From NCBI RefSeq assembly GCF_003852525.1, contig NZ_QAJL01000004.1:101809-165808 (forward strand): a stretch of 64,000 bases of DNA. The letters are read 5' to 3'. This stretch comes from Pedobacter sp. KBW06. Its GTDB lineage: Bacteria; Bacteroidota; Bacteroidia; Sphingobacteriales; Sphingobacteriaceae. The notes beneath the pieces were generated by a model, which saw only the letters and a program-made list of their open reading frames with translations, was not told where the DNA came from and did no database searches. Position numbers and translations under genes: made by a program. Of the stretch, positions 52,108 through 61,263 are shown piece by piece; the first letter of the stretch is position 1; each line of letters begins with the position of its first letter.

Positions 52108-53898
52108 TTAATAACAATATTTATTTGCAGCAATCAACTGCTGCGCCACTTTCTGACGTGTTTCTTTTACATTGAAAGCTTCCATTTTGGTAAACCTGCG
52201 TAAGCCTACCATCATCATTCTTTGCTCATCACCTTCCGCGAAAGCCCACAATGCTTCTTTACCTGCTTTCTGAAGTCCGTCAACGGCTTCCACAAAATAA
52301 ATGCGCATCATGTCCAGCTGGCCTTCACAGGCAGCCTCCCCACGAAGGTTCACTAGTTTCTCTGTTCTCAGCAAGGTCGATTCCGCCACGTACACATAGC
52401 TCGCCATGTCTGCGATGTTCATCAGAATTTCCTGTTCTTTAGATAGGCTCATCATCAGCTTCTGCACTGCTGCACCTGCCACCATCAAAGTTGCTTTCTT
52501 CAGATTTTTAATGATTTTCTTTTCTGCAGCAAACAAGGTATCGTCTTCTTCCCCGAAATCAGGGATCGACATCAGTTCTGCAGCTACCGCTGTAGCCGGC
52601 GTCATCAGGTCTAATTCACCTTTCATCGCACGCTTCAACATCATGTCTACAGTTAACAACCTGTTGATCTCATTCGTTCCTTCAAAGATCCTGTTGATCC
52701 TGGCATCACGGTAAGCACGGTCCATAGGCGCCTCTGCAGAGAAGCCCATTCCACCATAGATCTGAACCCCTTCATCTACCACATAATCCAACACTTCAGA
52801 ACCCCATACTTTCAGGATGGCACATTCTACCGCAAACTGCTCTGTAGATTTCAGTTTCGCTTTACTCGCATCCATGCCTCCGGCAACCAAGGTCTCATAA
52901 GCATCGTCGATGTTCTGACCGGCACGGTAATTTGCAGACTCTACGGCATACACTTTAGCCGCCATTTCTGCCAGTTTGTACCTGATGGCACCATATTTTG
53001 AAATCGGACGGTCAAACTGAATCCTTTCATTAGAATAATTGATGGCCGTATCGATCACCGCTTTGGAAGCGCCAATCGCTGCAGCAGCCAGTTTGATCCT
53101 TCCAATGTTCAGGATGTTTACCGCAATCTTAAATCCATTCTGGCGCTCGGAAAGCATGTTTTCTACCGGTACCGGGCAGTCGTTAAAGAACACCTGTCTG
53201 GTAGAAGAACCTTTGATTCCCATTTTATGCTCCTCAGGATTCATGGTAATTCCGCCAAATTCACGCTCCACGATGAAAGCTGTTAAATTGGCATCATCAT
53301 CGATTTTAGCAAACACAATAAAGATATCTGCAAAACCACCATTTGTGATCCACATCTTCTGACCAGTGATCAGGTAATGTTTCCCATCTTCCGACAATTT
53401 CGCCTTGGTTTTTCCGGAGTTGGCATCAGAACCTGAGTTCGGCTCCGTTAAACAGTAAGCAGCCTTCCATTCCCCTGTTCCCAGTTTAGGAATGTATTTT
53501 GCCTTTTGTGCTTCATTTCCATAATATAAAATCGGCAATGTTCCGATTCCGGTATGAGCTGAAAGTGCCACAGCAAAAGAGTGCCCTGCTCCGATCACAT
53601 CAGCAACCAGCATAGAGGTGTTGAAATTCTTTCCAAAACCACCAAATTCTTCCGGAATAGAAACCCCAAGGATGCCCAAAGCTCCGGCTTTATCCATTAA
53701 TGAAGGCATTAGTCCCTCTTCCTGCGTATCAATACGGTCCAGGTTCGGGTATACCTCTGCCACCAGAAAATCGCGGCAGGTCTGTGCAATCATTTGTTGT
53801 TCTTCATCAAATTCTTCAGGAATAAATACATCCTGGTAATTGGTTTCTGTTATCAAAAACTCTCCACCTTTAATTGTTTTTTTGTCTGTAGTTTCCAT
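52108..53898 (-). CDS. fadE: Acyl-CoA dehydrogenase
   Basis: 596 residues, longer than a basic 380-residue enzyme because of a C-terminal extension (about 430-596). FAD-dependent blocks are AYCLTEPNSGSDANSGKTKA-like (LTEPNSGSDA, about 150), KMWITNGGFADIF, and QIYGGMGFSAEAPMDRAYRDARINRIFEGTNEI, seen as QIYGGMGFSAE and RDARINRIFEGTNEI. It introduces the 2,3-double bond in fatty acyl-CoA. It ends the MarR-fadN-fadA-fadE operon, with a 9-base gap after fadA. Confidence 0.95.
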   Translation of the reverse strand: METTDKKTIKGGEFLITETNYQDVFIPEEFDEEQQMIAQTCRDFLVAEVYPNLDRIDTQEEGLMPSLMDKAGALGILGVSIPEEFGGFGKNFNTSMLVADVIGAGHSFAVALSAHTGIGTLPILYYGNEAQKAKYIPKLGTGEWKAAYCLTEPNSGSDANSGKTKAKLSEDGKHYLITGQKMWITNGGFADIFIVFAKIDDDANLTAFIVEREFGGITMNPEEHKMGIKGSSTRQVFFNDCPVPVENMLSERQNGFKIAVNILNIGRIKLAAAAIGASKAVIDTAINYSNERIQFDRPISKYGAIRYKLAEMAAKVYAVESANYRAGQNIDDAYETLVAGGMDASKAKLKSTEQFAVECAILKVWGSEVLDYVVDEGVQIYGGMGFSAEAPMDRAYRDARINRIFEGTNEINRLLTVDMMLKRAMKGELDLMTPATAVAAELMSIPDFGEEDDTLFAAEKKIIKNLKKATLMVAGAAVQKLMMSLSKEQEILMNIADMASYVYVAESTLLRTEKLVNLRGEAACEGQLDMMRIYFVEAVDGLQKAGKEALWAFAEGDEQRMMMVGLRRFTKMEAFNVKETRQKVAQQLIAANKYCY

Positions 53899-53907
53899 AA
53901 TATCCTG

Positions 53908-55086
53908 TTAAAGCATTTCAAAAATTCCGGCTGCACCCTGTCCGCTACCCACGCACATGGTTACCATTCCATATTTCTGATCTCTTCTTTTTAATTCGTT
54001 AAATAATTGCACTGATAATTTAGCACCTGTACAGCCCAGCGGGTGTCCAAGGGCAATTGCTCCTCCGTTGACATTCACTTTCGCCGCATCGATGCCCAAA
54101 GTCCTGATTACTGCCAGCGACTGTGAAGCAAAGGCTTCGTTCAATTCGATCAGGTCCAGTTCTTCCAGCTTCATTCCCGCCATTTTTAAAGCTTTAGGGA
54201 TCGCCTCGATCGGTCCGATTCCCATAATTCTGGGCGGCACACCGGCAATGCCATAACTTACCAGACGGGCAATCGGATCTACGCCCAGTTCCTTCATTTT
54301 ACTTTCCGATACCACCAATACAAATGCAGCACCATCGGAAGTTTGTGAAGAATTTCCTGCAGTTACACTACCATCGGCAGCAAAAACAGGCTTTAGTTTA
54401 GCCAGTTTATCCAATGAGGTATCCGCTCTCGGCCCTTCATCTGTGTCCACCACATAACTGCGGGTTTTCTTTTTCATATTGGCATCCAGGTAATTTTCTA
54501 CTACCGTGATCGGCGCAATACCATCTTTCAGGTGTCCGTTTTTAATGGCTTCCACCGCTTTCATGTTCGACTGATACGCGAAAGCATCCTGATCTTCCCT
54601 GCTTACTTTATATTCATTGGCTACTGCTTCAGCAGTTAAACCCATTCCCCAATACCAATCCGGGTTCTTCATGGCCACCTCTGCATTTGGAACTACTTTC
54701 CATCCGCCGAAAGGCATTCCGGACATCACTTCCACTCCACCTGCAATGATACAGTCTGCCATTCCGCTTCTGATCTTGGCCACTGCCGTAGCAATGGTTT
54801 CCAATCCCGAGGCGCAGTACCTGTTGACCGTTACCCCCGGTACTTTATCCGTATCCAGTCCCATCAGGGAAATCATACGCCCGATGTTCAGGCCTTGTTC
54901 CGCTTCCGGGGTCGCATTTCCTACAATTACATCATCAATTTGTGTTTTATCCAGATTGGGCACCGAGGCCACCAGCTGTTTAATTACTTCGGCAGCCAAA
55001 TCATCGGCCCTTGTAAAACGAAATACACCACGAGGGGCCTTGCCCACTGCTGTACGATATCCTGCTATAATATATGCTTCTTGCAT
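53908..55086 (-). CDS. fadA: Acetyl-CoA acyltransferase (3-ketoacyl-CoA thiolase)
   Basis: 392 residues. The nucleophilic Cys 91 is in NRYCASGLETIA, NEAFASQ is at about 330, GGAIALGHPLGCTGAKL is at about 350 with the catalytic His, and the second Cys is in CVGSGQGAAGIFE near the C-terminus. It cleaves 3-ketoacyl-CoA to acetyl-CoA plus a shortened acyl-CoA. It lies between fadN and fadE, 24 bases after fadN. Confidence 0.96.
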   Translation of the reverse strand: MQEAYIIAGYRTAVGKAPRGVFRFTRADDLAAEVIKQLVASVPNLDKTQIDDVIVGNATPEAEQGLNIGRMISLMGLDTDKVPGVTVNRYCASGLETIATAVAKIRSGMADCIIAGGVEVMSGMPFGGWKVVPNAEVAMKNPDWYWGMGLTAEAVANEYKVSREDQDAFAYQSNMKAVEAIKNGHLKDGIAPITVVENYLDANMKKKTRSYVVDTDEGPRADTSLDKLAKLKPVFAADGSVTAGNSSQTSDGAAFVLVVSESKMKELGVDPIARLVSYGIAGVPPRIMGIGPIEAIPKALKMAGMKLEELDLIELNEAFASQSLAVIRTLGIDAAKVNVNGGAIALGHPLGCTGAKLSVQLFNELKRRDQKYGMVTMCVGSGQGAAGIFEML

Positions 55087-55110
55087 GTCCGTATCTTTTA
55101 TTAGCCTAAA

Positions 55111-57516
55111 TTAATTTCTTAGAGGTTTTCCTTTGGTCACAATACTTTGAATCCGTTCCAGCGTTTTACGCTCACCGCAAAGCGATAAGAAGGCTTCTCT
55201 TTCCAGGTCGAGCAGGTATTGCTCTGTCACTTCTGTTGGGGAAGACAAATCTCCGCCACACATTACCCAACCCAGTTTTTCCGAGATTTTCTTATCATGC
55301 TCAGAGATATAATGACCGGAATACATGGTATTTGCACCCGCATATACAATCCCCAGACCTTGTTTACCCAATACTTTAATGTCCTTGCGTTGTACCGGTT
55401 TGGTATATCCTGCATCGGCCAGTTCAATTGCTTTCGCTTTCGCATCTGCAATCAGCCTGCTTCTGTTCATGGAGATCGAATACTTATCTTTTTGCAGATA
55501 TCCCAGTTCAAATGCTTCAACTGCAGAAGTGGAAACCTTAGCCATACCGATGGTCAGGAACCTGTCTTTCAATGCATTTTGAACAATCTGATCGTCTTTA
55601 TATTCATCAGAAGCACGCAGGGCGAATTCTTTCGTACCGCCACCACCAGGGATCACGCCCACACCAAACTCCACCAATCCCATATAGGTTTCTGCATTCA
55701 GCTGAACATGGTCGGCATGCAAACTAAACTCACAACCACCGCCAAGGGTTAGGTTATGTGGCGCAACGACTACCGGAATGGACGAATACCTGATGCGCAT
55801 AGAGGTGTTCTGAAACATCCTGATCGCCAGGTTCAACTCATCCCACTCCTGTTCTACCGCCATCATAAAGATCATTCCAACGTTTGCTCCTGCGGAGAAG
55901 TTCGCACCATCGTTTCCAATCACCACTCCTCTGTATTCCTTTTCAGCCAGGTCAATTGCTTTATTGATCGCCTGGAGCGTATCTCCACCAATCGTATTCA
56001 TTTTCGAATGGAACTCTACGTTCAGGATTCCATCACCCAGGTCTATAATAGAAGCCCCGGAATTTTTCCAGATGGTTTTATTTCCCCTCAGGTTGTCCAA
56101 TACCACAAAGGCTTCAGTGCCCGGTACTGCTTTATAACTTTTAGAAGGGATATCATAATATTTTTTTACGCCATCTTCCACTTTGTAGAAAGTAGTATGT
56201 CCGGCAGCCAGCATTTCATGAACCCATGCTGCAGCCTCATGACCATATTTTTTCATTCCTTCAAGAGAATCGGCGATGCCTACTGCATCCCAAACTTCGA
56301 AAGGGCCTAAATCCCATGCAAAACCTGCACGCATAGCATCGTCAATGCGGTACAATTCATCAGAGATTTCAGGAATCCGGTCAGATACATATTCAAACAA
56401 ACCAAAGAAAGAAGCACGGAACAATTCTCCCGCTTTATCTTTTCCTGCGGCAAAAACTTTCATTCTGTCTTTTACATTCTCAATTGGCTTAGTCAGATCC
56501 AATGTAGAAGACTTCACTTTTTGCTGAGGACGGTATTCCAGAGTTTTCAGGTCTAATGCCAGAATCTCGGTCTTGCCATCCGCAGTTTTTGTTTTTTTAT
56601 AGAAGCCTTGTTTGGTTTTATCACCAAGCCAGTTGTTGGCTTCCATTTGCGCTACATAAGCCGGCAGCTTAAAGAGCTCATGTGCTTTGTCCTGCGGACA
56701 GTTATCGTATAAGCCTTTGGAAACTTTAATCATGGTATCCAGACCAACCACATCAGTGGTACGGAAAGTTGCAGATTTTGGTCTCCCCAGAGCAGGGCCG
56801 GTAAATTTGTCTACTTCCTCTACGCTGAGGTCCATCTTTTCTACCAGATGTAATAAAGACATGATCGAATACACACCCACGCGGTTCGCGATGAATGCAG
56901 GAGTATCTTTACACAGCACCGTAGTTTTACCTAAAAATTTATCTCCGTAATGCATTAAGAAATCCACCAGCTTCGGATCAGTATCCGGAGTGGGGATAAT
57001 TTCCAGCAAACGCAAATAACGGGGAGGATTGAAGAAGTGTGTTCCACAGAAATTCGCTTTGAAATCTGCTGATCTTCCTTCTGCCATCATATGGATCGGG
57101 ATTCCGGAAGTATTAGAAGTAATCAATGTTCCAGGTTTACGGTATTGCTCTACCTGATCGAACACCTGTTTTTTAATACCCAGATTTTCTACAACAACCT
57201 CAATGATCCAGTCGTAGGTAGCAATCTTAGCCATATCATCAGTAAAGTTACCGGTAGTGATCTTATTGAGAACACTTTTGGTATAAACAGGGGAAGGATT
57301 GGTCTTTACGGTATTCAGTAAAGCGGCATTTACAATTCTGTTTTTAACGGACGGATGATCCAGGGCCAATCCTTTTGCTTGTTCCTCCGCGCTCAGTTCT
57401 TTCGGCGCAATGTCAAGCAAAAGTACCTCAACTCCAATGTTCGCAAAGTGACAAGCAATACGTGAACCCATAATACCTGAGCCCAATACTGCTACTCTAT
57501 TTATCTTCTTGTTCAT
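55111..57516 (-). CDS. fadN: 3-hydroxyacyl-CoA dehydrogenase / enoyl-CoA hydratase fusion
   Basis: 801 residues. The NAD-binding domain begins VAVLGSGIMGSRIACHF (about 8-24), followed by the 3HCDH C-terminal domain to about 420. The enoyl-CoA hydratase/isomerase part follows at about 490-720 (GNDGANFSAGANVGM; GGGCEFSLHADHVQL). This dehydrogenase-first order and the length match FadN of Bacillus rather than E. coli FadB. The gene order fadN-fadA-fadE is also the same as in Bacillus subtilis. The start overlaps the MarR gene by 20 bases. Confidence 0.93.
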   Translation of the reverse strand: MNKKINRVAVLGSGIMGSRIACHFANIGVEVLLLDIAPKELSAEEQAKGLALDHPSVKNRIVNAALLNTVKTNPSPVYTKSVLNKITTGNFTDDMAKIATYDWIIEVVVENLGIKKQVFDQVEQYRKPGTLITSNTSGIPIHMMAEGRSADFKANFCGTHFFNPPRYLRLLEIIPTPDTDPKLVDFLMHYGDKFLGKTTVLCKDTPAFIANRVGVYSIMSLLHLVEKMDLSVEEVDKFTGPALGRPKSATFRTTDVVGLDTMIKVSKGLYDNCPQDKAHELFKLPAYVAQMEANNWLGDKTKQGFYKKTKTADGKTEILALDLKTLEYRPQQKVKSSTLDLTKPIENVKDRMKVFAAGKDKAGELFRASFFGLFEYVSDRIPEISDELYRIDDAMRAGFAWDLGPFEVWDAVGIADSLEGMKKYGHEAAAWVHEMLAAGHTTFYKVEDGVKKYYDIPSKSYKAVPGTEAFVVLDNLRGNKTIWKNSGASIIDLGDGILNVEFHSKMNTIGGDTLQAINKAIDLAEKEYRGVVIGNDGANFSAGANVGMIFMMAVEQEWDELNLAIRMFQNTSMRIRYSSIPVVVAPHNLTLGGGCEFSLHADHVQLNAETYMGLVEFGVGVIPGGGGTKEFALRASDEYKDDQIVQNALKDRFLTIGMAKVSTSAVEAFELGYLQKDKYSISMNRSRLIADAKAKAIELADAGYTKPVQRKDIKVLGKQGLGIVYAGANTMYSGHYISEHDKKISEKLGWVMCGGDLSSPTEVTEQYLLDLEREAFLSLCGERKTLERIQSIVTKGKPLRN

Positions 57517-57955
57517 AATTTTCTGTAGGAATTTTATATGCCAATGTAAGTTTGTTCAATTTCTGCAGCGTTGAAATCAGGTTGTTCTTTTCCTGTGCGC
57601 TGAGGTGTACGTTCAGATACTCGTTAAAAGAGATCACCACGCCTTTTGCAAGCTGTCTTTTCTCACGGCCCAGGTCGGTAAGGTATACCTTTACTGAGCG
57701 CTTATCTCCGATGGAAGTCTCCCGGTATATTAACCCCATTTCTTCCATATTGTTTAGCATTCTTGATAAACTCGTTGCCTTCACTCCAAGCAGGCCGGCC
57801 AGCTTTGAAACCGCGGTACCTTCCTTCTCAATATTGATCAGCACATAGCCAATGGCCTGTGTGATTCCAAATCCGGATGCGATCTGATTATAAGTGTTGG
57901 AAACATTCTGCCAAACCACTTTTAAAAAATAATCTACTGTCTCTTGTTGTTTCAT
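57497..57955 (-). CDS. MarR-family transcriptional regulator of the fad operon
   Basis: 152 residues. The winged-helix core spans about 35-110 (GTAVSKLAGLLGVKATSLSRMLNNMEEMGLI contains the recognition helix ATSLSRML, and GDKRSVKVYLTDLGRE is the wing). Dimerisation helices lie at both ends. It is the first gene of the operon and overlaps fadN, so it should be autoregulated together with beta-oxidation, presumably relieved by an acyl-CoA; the ligand is inferred from other fad regulators. Confidence 0.92.
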   Translation of the reverse strand: MKQQETVDYFLKVVWQNVSNTYNQIASGFGITQAIGYVLINIEKEGTAVSKLAGLLGVKATSLSRMLNNMEEMGLIYRETSIGDKRSVKVYLTDLGREKRQLAKGVVISFNEYLNVHLSAQEKNNLISTLQKLNKLTLAYKIPTENYEQEDK

Positions 57956-57962
57956 GAATTAC

Positions 57963-58011
57963 TATGCTTGCATAACAAAGCTATAGAATTAAAACCTTAT
58001 ATGCAAGCGTA
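57963..58011. promoter_or_regulatory. Pair of palindromic boxes, probable MarR operators
   Basis: TATGCTTGCATA at 57963-57974 is a 5+2+5 palindrome. TATGCAAGCGTA at 58000-58011 is the same box with one changed base. They flank the -7 element, with centres 37 bases apart. Confidence 0.6.
57976..57983 (-). promoter_or_regulatory. Candidate -7 element for the MarR-fad operon
   Basis: The minus strand reads TAGCTTTG (TAnnTTTG), 20 bases upstream of the MarR start and between the two boxes. Confidence 0.5.
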
Positions 58012-58033
58012 ATAATAAAATTTATGTCATAAA

Positions 58034-58065
58034 AAAAGCCGCCTTACTTGCGTAAGGCGGCTTTT
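58034..58065 (-). terminator. Intrinsic terminator of the OmpA-family gene
   Basis: A 14-bp perfect stem (AAAAGCCGCCTTAC / GTAAGGCGGCTTTT) with a 4-base loop has an A-rich left flank as the minus-strand U tract, 20 bases after the OmpA gene stop. Confidence 0.9.
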
Positions 58066-58085
58066 AAATTAAATGTGATTTCAGA

Positions 58086-59414
58086 CTAGTAAAGTGTGAA
58101 TTCTACCCTTCTGTTTTTCTGACGACCAGCAGCAGTTTTGTTGGTAGCAATAGGTTGGTTTGGACCGTAACCTGTAGCTTCGATACGTGAAGCATTTGCA
58201 CCTTGAGAAACTAAATAAGCTTTGATCGACTCTGCTCTTTCTTTCGATAAACGTAAGTTTAAAGCCATTGAACCTGTATTATCTGTGTGACCAGCTAATT
58301 TCAAGCTAAAGTTTTTCTCTACCAATAGCGCAGCAACGCGGTTTAAAGTAGTATAAGATTTAGAGCGGATAGTTGCTTTACCTAAATCAAATTCTAAGTT
58401 TCTGATCGCCTCATCCACTACCTTACGGTCAGCTTCAGTGATGATTACTTTTTCCTGGATTACCGGAGCTGGAACTTTTAAAGGACAACCTGAACCATCA
58501 ACAACTGTTCCTGAAGGAGTACCTGGACATTTATCCAATTTATCAGCAACACCGTCACCGTCAGTATCTTTCAATAAGTCGTTCATTTCAGATCTCAATC
58601 TTGCATTTTCAGCTTTCTGAGCATCTAAATCGCCTTTTAAAGCGTTAGCAGTTTGTTTTGCCTGTAATGCTTCATCATAAGTTAAGGCTACAGGGTTATG
58701 CCATGCCAATTGTTTTCCTTTTCCTAAAGCAAACTCTAAACCTCCATAAGCGTATGAATATTTATCGTTTTGTCCACGGTAGAAACCATCAAGGTTATCA
58801 CCATCAACAAAGTTTACAGTCCATCCTAAATCTAAATTAACTTTCTCAGCCAATTTAATTTTAGCACCTAAACCTACAGGAATGATTAATTCGCTGATTG
58901 TTTTATCACCGGCATATTCTTTTAATGCACCACCACCAGTTGCAGTTTTAACTTTGTAACCTGCTAAACCGGCACCACCTGAAGCATACAATTGCAAAGC
59001 ACTGTTTTTATTGAACATGTCAATGTTAAACAAGTTAACTACTGCATTTAAACTTCCGGAATAGCTAAGGTCAGTTTCGAAAGCACTTACAGGGCTTACG
59101 TTAGTTGCACCGCTTTTCCATTTTTCAGTGTTGTCACCTTTTAATTTACCTCTTACTCCGTCTAAACGTAAAGAGAAATATGGAGTAAATTGTTTTTTGA
59201 TGTAAAGACCATAACCTAAGCTTGATTTATTGTTAGAGAAATCGTTTTTACCACCAAGTGGAGATGTAGGAGTTAAAACCCCGGCGTTAACACCAAATGA
59301 CCATGTAGTCAGCTGATTTGAATTTGCACCTGCTTGATCCTGAGCCTGAACAGAACCTCCGATAAGGAGCGCAGCCAGAGCTACAGGCAGGGTTTTAAAT
59401 AAATTTTGTTTCAT
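58086..59414 (-). CDS. OmpA-family outer-membrane protein with thrombospondin type 3 motif
   Basis: 442 residues. Signal peptide 1-24 (ends VQAQ). An N-terminal barrel-like domain spans about 35-240, then a short helical coiled-coil stretch about 250-285. One TSP3 calcium motif DTDGDGVADKLDKCPGTP is at about 286-305. The C-terminal OmpA peptidoglycan-binding domain is about 330-442 (LKLAGHTDNTGSMALNLRLS, GYGPNQPIATN, RQKNRRVEFTLY). It anchors the outer membrane to the cell wall. Single gene with a terminator. Confidence 0.95.
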   Translation of the reverse strand: MKQNLFKTLPVALAALLIGGSVQAQDQAGANSNQLTTWSFGVNAGVLTPTSPLGGKNDFSNNKSSLGYGLYIKKQFTPYFSLRLDGVRGKLKGDNTEKWKSGATNVSPVSAFETDLSYSGSLNAVVNLFNIDMFNKNSALQLYASGGAGLAGYKVKTATGGGALKEYAGDKTISELIIPVGLGAKIKLAEKVNLDLGWTVNFVDGDNLDGFYRGQNDKYSYAYGGLEFALGKGKQLAWHNPVALTYDEALQAKQTANALKGDLDAQKAENARLRSEMNDLLKDTDGDGVADKLDKCPGTPSGTVVDGSGCPLKVPAPVIQEKVIITEADRKVVDEAIRNLEFDLGKATIRSKSYTTLNRVAALLVEKNFSLKLAGHTDNTGSMALNLRLSKERAESIKAYLVSQGANASRIEATGYGPNQPIATNKTAAGRQKNRRVEFTLY

Positions 59415-59538
59415 AAAATAAGTATTAAATAATTGTTACAATGTTTAATCGTATAATTCATTTCAATACTCAGGCCAATATTTAAAACTGCTTTAAACGA
59501 CTGTTATTTGAGATTAAGTGTGCAGAATTCTATACAGG

Positions 59539-61263
59539 CTACCAGCCCATTGACTCATCATCACCACGGGGATCAGCACCTCCCTGATAGTAACCCCATT
59601 TGGTTTTCAAGATGGCATCTACTCTTCCAATCGGACCACGCGGGCTAAGAATATAGCCCCTGGACCTCAGTTTAGAGATATTTACACTATCCAGGGCTCC
59701 TTCTTCAAAGTAAACTTCGTCTGGCAACCACTGGTGATGAAAGCGTTTTGAAGTCACCGCCTGTTGCATATTCTGGTCAAATTCGATCACATTTAATATG
59801 GTCTGAAAAACAGACGTTATTATCGTAGAACCACCAGGAGTTCCTACAACCATAAACAATTTGCCATCTTTTTCAATAATTGTCGGCGTCATAGAACTCA
59901 GCATTCTCTTTCCCGGAGCAATTGCATTTGCCTCTCCCCCTACCAGACCATACATATTCGGTGAACCTGGCTTTACGGAAAAATCATCCATCTCATTATT
60001 CAAAAGAAATCCGGCTCCTTTCACTACTACGGCCGAGCCATAGGAACCATTTAACGTTGTGGTAATGGAAACCGCATTCCCCGCTTTATCCACGATGGAG
60101 AAATGTGTTGTTTCTTCGTGTTCTTTTCCTTTGAAGATCCCGGCTTTAACTGCTGCACTCTCAGTTGCTTTTGCCCAGTTAAAAGTGCTCATTCTGCTTT
60201 TAACATAAGCATCTTCCATCAATTCCTTTCCCGGAACGGCATAAAAATCCGGATCACCGAGATGTGTGGCGCGATCCGCATAAACACGGCGTTCTGCTTC
60301 CACCATCACCTGTACAGTAGAGTCGGCATGGTAACCCCATTTTTTTAAGGGATAAGGTGCCACAGATTTCAGCAGCTGCACTAGGGCAATCCCTCCGCTT
60401 GAAGGCGGTGGCATGGTAATGATCTGATATCCTTTATAGGTTCCTGTAATGGCCTTGCGCCATACCGCCTGGTAATCTTTCAAATCCTGAGCAGTAATGA
60501 TTCCGCCACCGCGTTTCATTTCCAGCAACAGGCTATCTGCCACTGCACCTTCATAAAAACCGGCCCGGCCTTTATCACGGATCTGTTCCAGCGTATTTGC
60601 CAGTTCATTCTGCAGCAATAAATCGCCTTTTACCCACTGACCTTTTTTGATCAGCGCAGCACCAAACGGATTAAATTCTATTAATTTCTCCTGCAAACCA
60701 TTAAATTCTGCGGCCTGCCTTTCGGTAATCACAAATCCCTTTCTGGCCAGCGAAATTGCAGGCTCAACTAAGTCTGCCCATTTCAGCTTGCCATATTTTG
60801 CATGGGCAGCCACCATTCCGGCAACAGATCCCGGGACACCTGAAGCCAGCTGTCCGTACAAACTTTTATCTACGATAGGCTGTCCAGCCGAATCAAGGTA
60901 CATATTTCTGGAAGCCGCAGCTCCTGCTTTTTCCCGGAAGTCGAGCGTATTTGTCTCTCCTTCCGCAGAGCGGTACACCATAAAGCCACCACCGCCAATA
61001 TTGCCTGCATTAGGATAAACTACTGCCAAAGCAAACTGAACGGCAACCGCCGCATCCACGGCATTCCCACCTTTCTTTAAAATGTCCAGGCCTACTTTTG
61101 AAGCCTCTGCACTGGCCGAGACAACCATTCCGTTACGGTACTCCTCACTATTCCTTTTCCCGAGCTGACCACCTGCACATCCGGAAACCAAAGCTCCCGA
61201 CAAGAGGACAAAGCCCATTAACAACGGAATAATCCTATCCTTTATAGCCTTCTGCATCTGCAT
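59539..61263 (-). CDS. ggt: Gamma-glutamyltransferase
   Basis: 574 residues, lipoprotein signal with lipobox VSGC (Cys 29). The large subunit includes KGGNAVDAAVAVQFAL (about 64-79) and GGGGFMVYRS. Autoprocessing is expected at Thr 385 in EETTHFSIVDKAG, which becomes the N-terminal nucleophile of the small subunit. GSYGSAVVV and GTPGGSTIITSV follow. It cleaves gamma-glutamyl bonds such as in glutathione outside the cytoplasm. Its start lies within the upstream acyl-CoA ligase gene, an overlap of 29 bases (23 if the start is the Met at codon 3). Confidence 0.96.
   Translation of the reverse strand: MQMQKAIKDRIIPLLMGFVLLSGALVSGCAGGQLGKRNSEEYRNGMVVSASAEASKVGLDILKKGGNAVDAAVAVQFALAVVYPNAGNIGGGGFMVYRSAEGETNTLDFREKAGAAASRNMYLDSAGQPIVDKSLYGQLASGVPGSVAGMVAAHAKYGKLKWADLVEPAISLARKGFVITERQAAEFNGLQEKLIEFNPFGAALIKKGQWVKGDLLLQNELANTLEQIRDKGRAGFYEGAVADSLLLEMKRGGGIITAQDLKDYQAVWRKAITGTYKGYQIITMPPPSSGGIALVQLLKSVAPYPLKKWGYHADSTVQVMVEAERRVYADRATHLGDPDFYAVPGKELMEDAYVKSRMSTFNWAKATESAAVKAGIFKGKEHEETTHFSIVDKAGNAVSITTTLNGSYGSAVVVKGAGFLLNNEMDDFSVKPGSPNMYGLVGGEANAIAPGKRMLSSMTPTIIEKDGKLFMVVGTPGGSTIITSVFQTILNVIEFDQNMQQAVTSKRFHHQWLPDEVYFEEGALDSVNISKLRSRGYILSPRGPIGRVDAILKTKWGYYQGGADPRGDDESMGW

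Noticed and set aside
54617..55114. 165-residue plus-strand frame
   Set aside because: Antisense to fadA over its full length with no domain similarity.
55219..56310. Long plus-strand frames (177 and 184 residues) antisense to fadN
   Set aside because: Shadow frames of a strongly supported coding sequence; no signal or family features.
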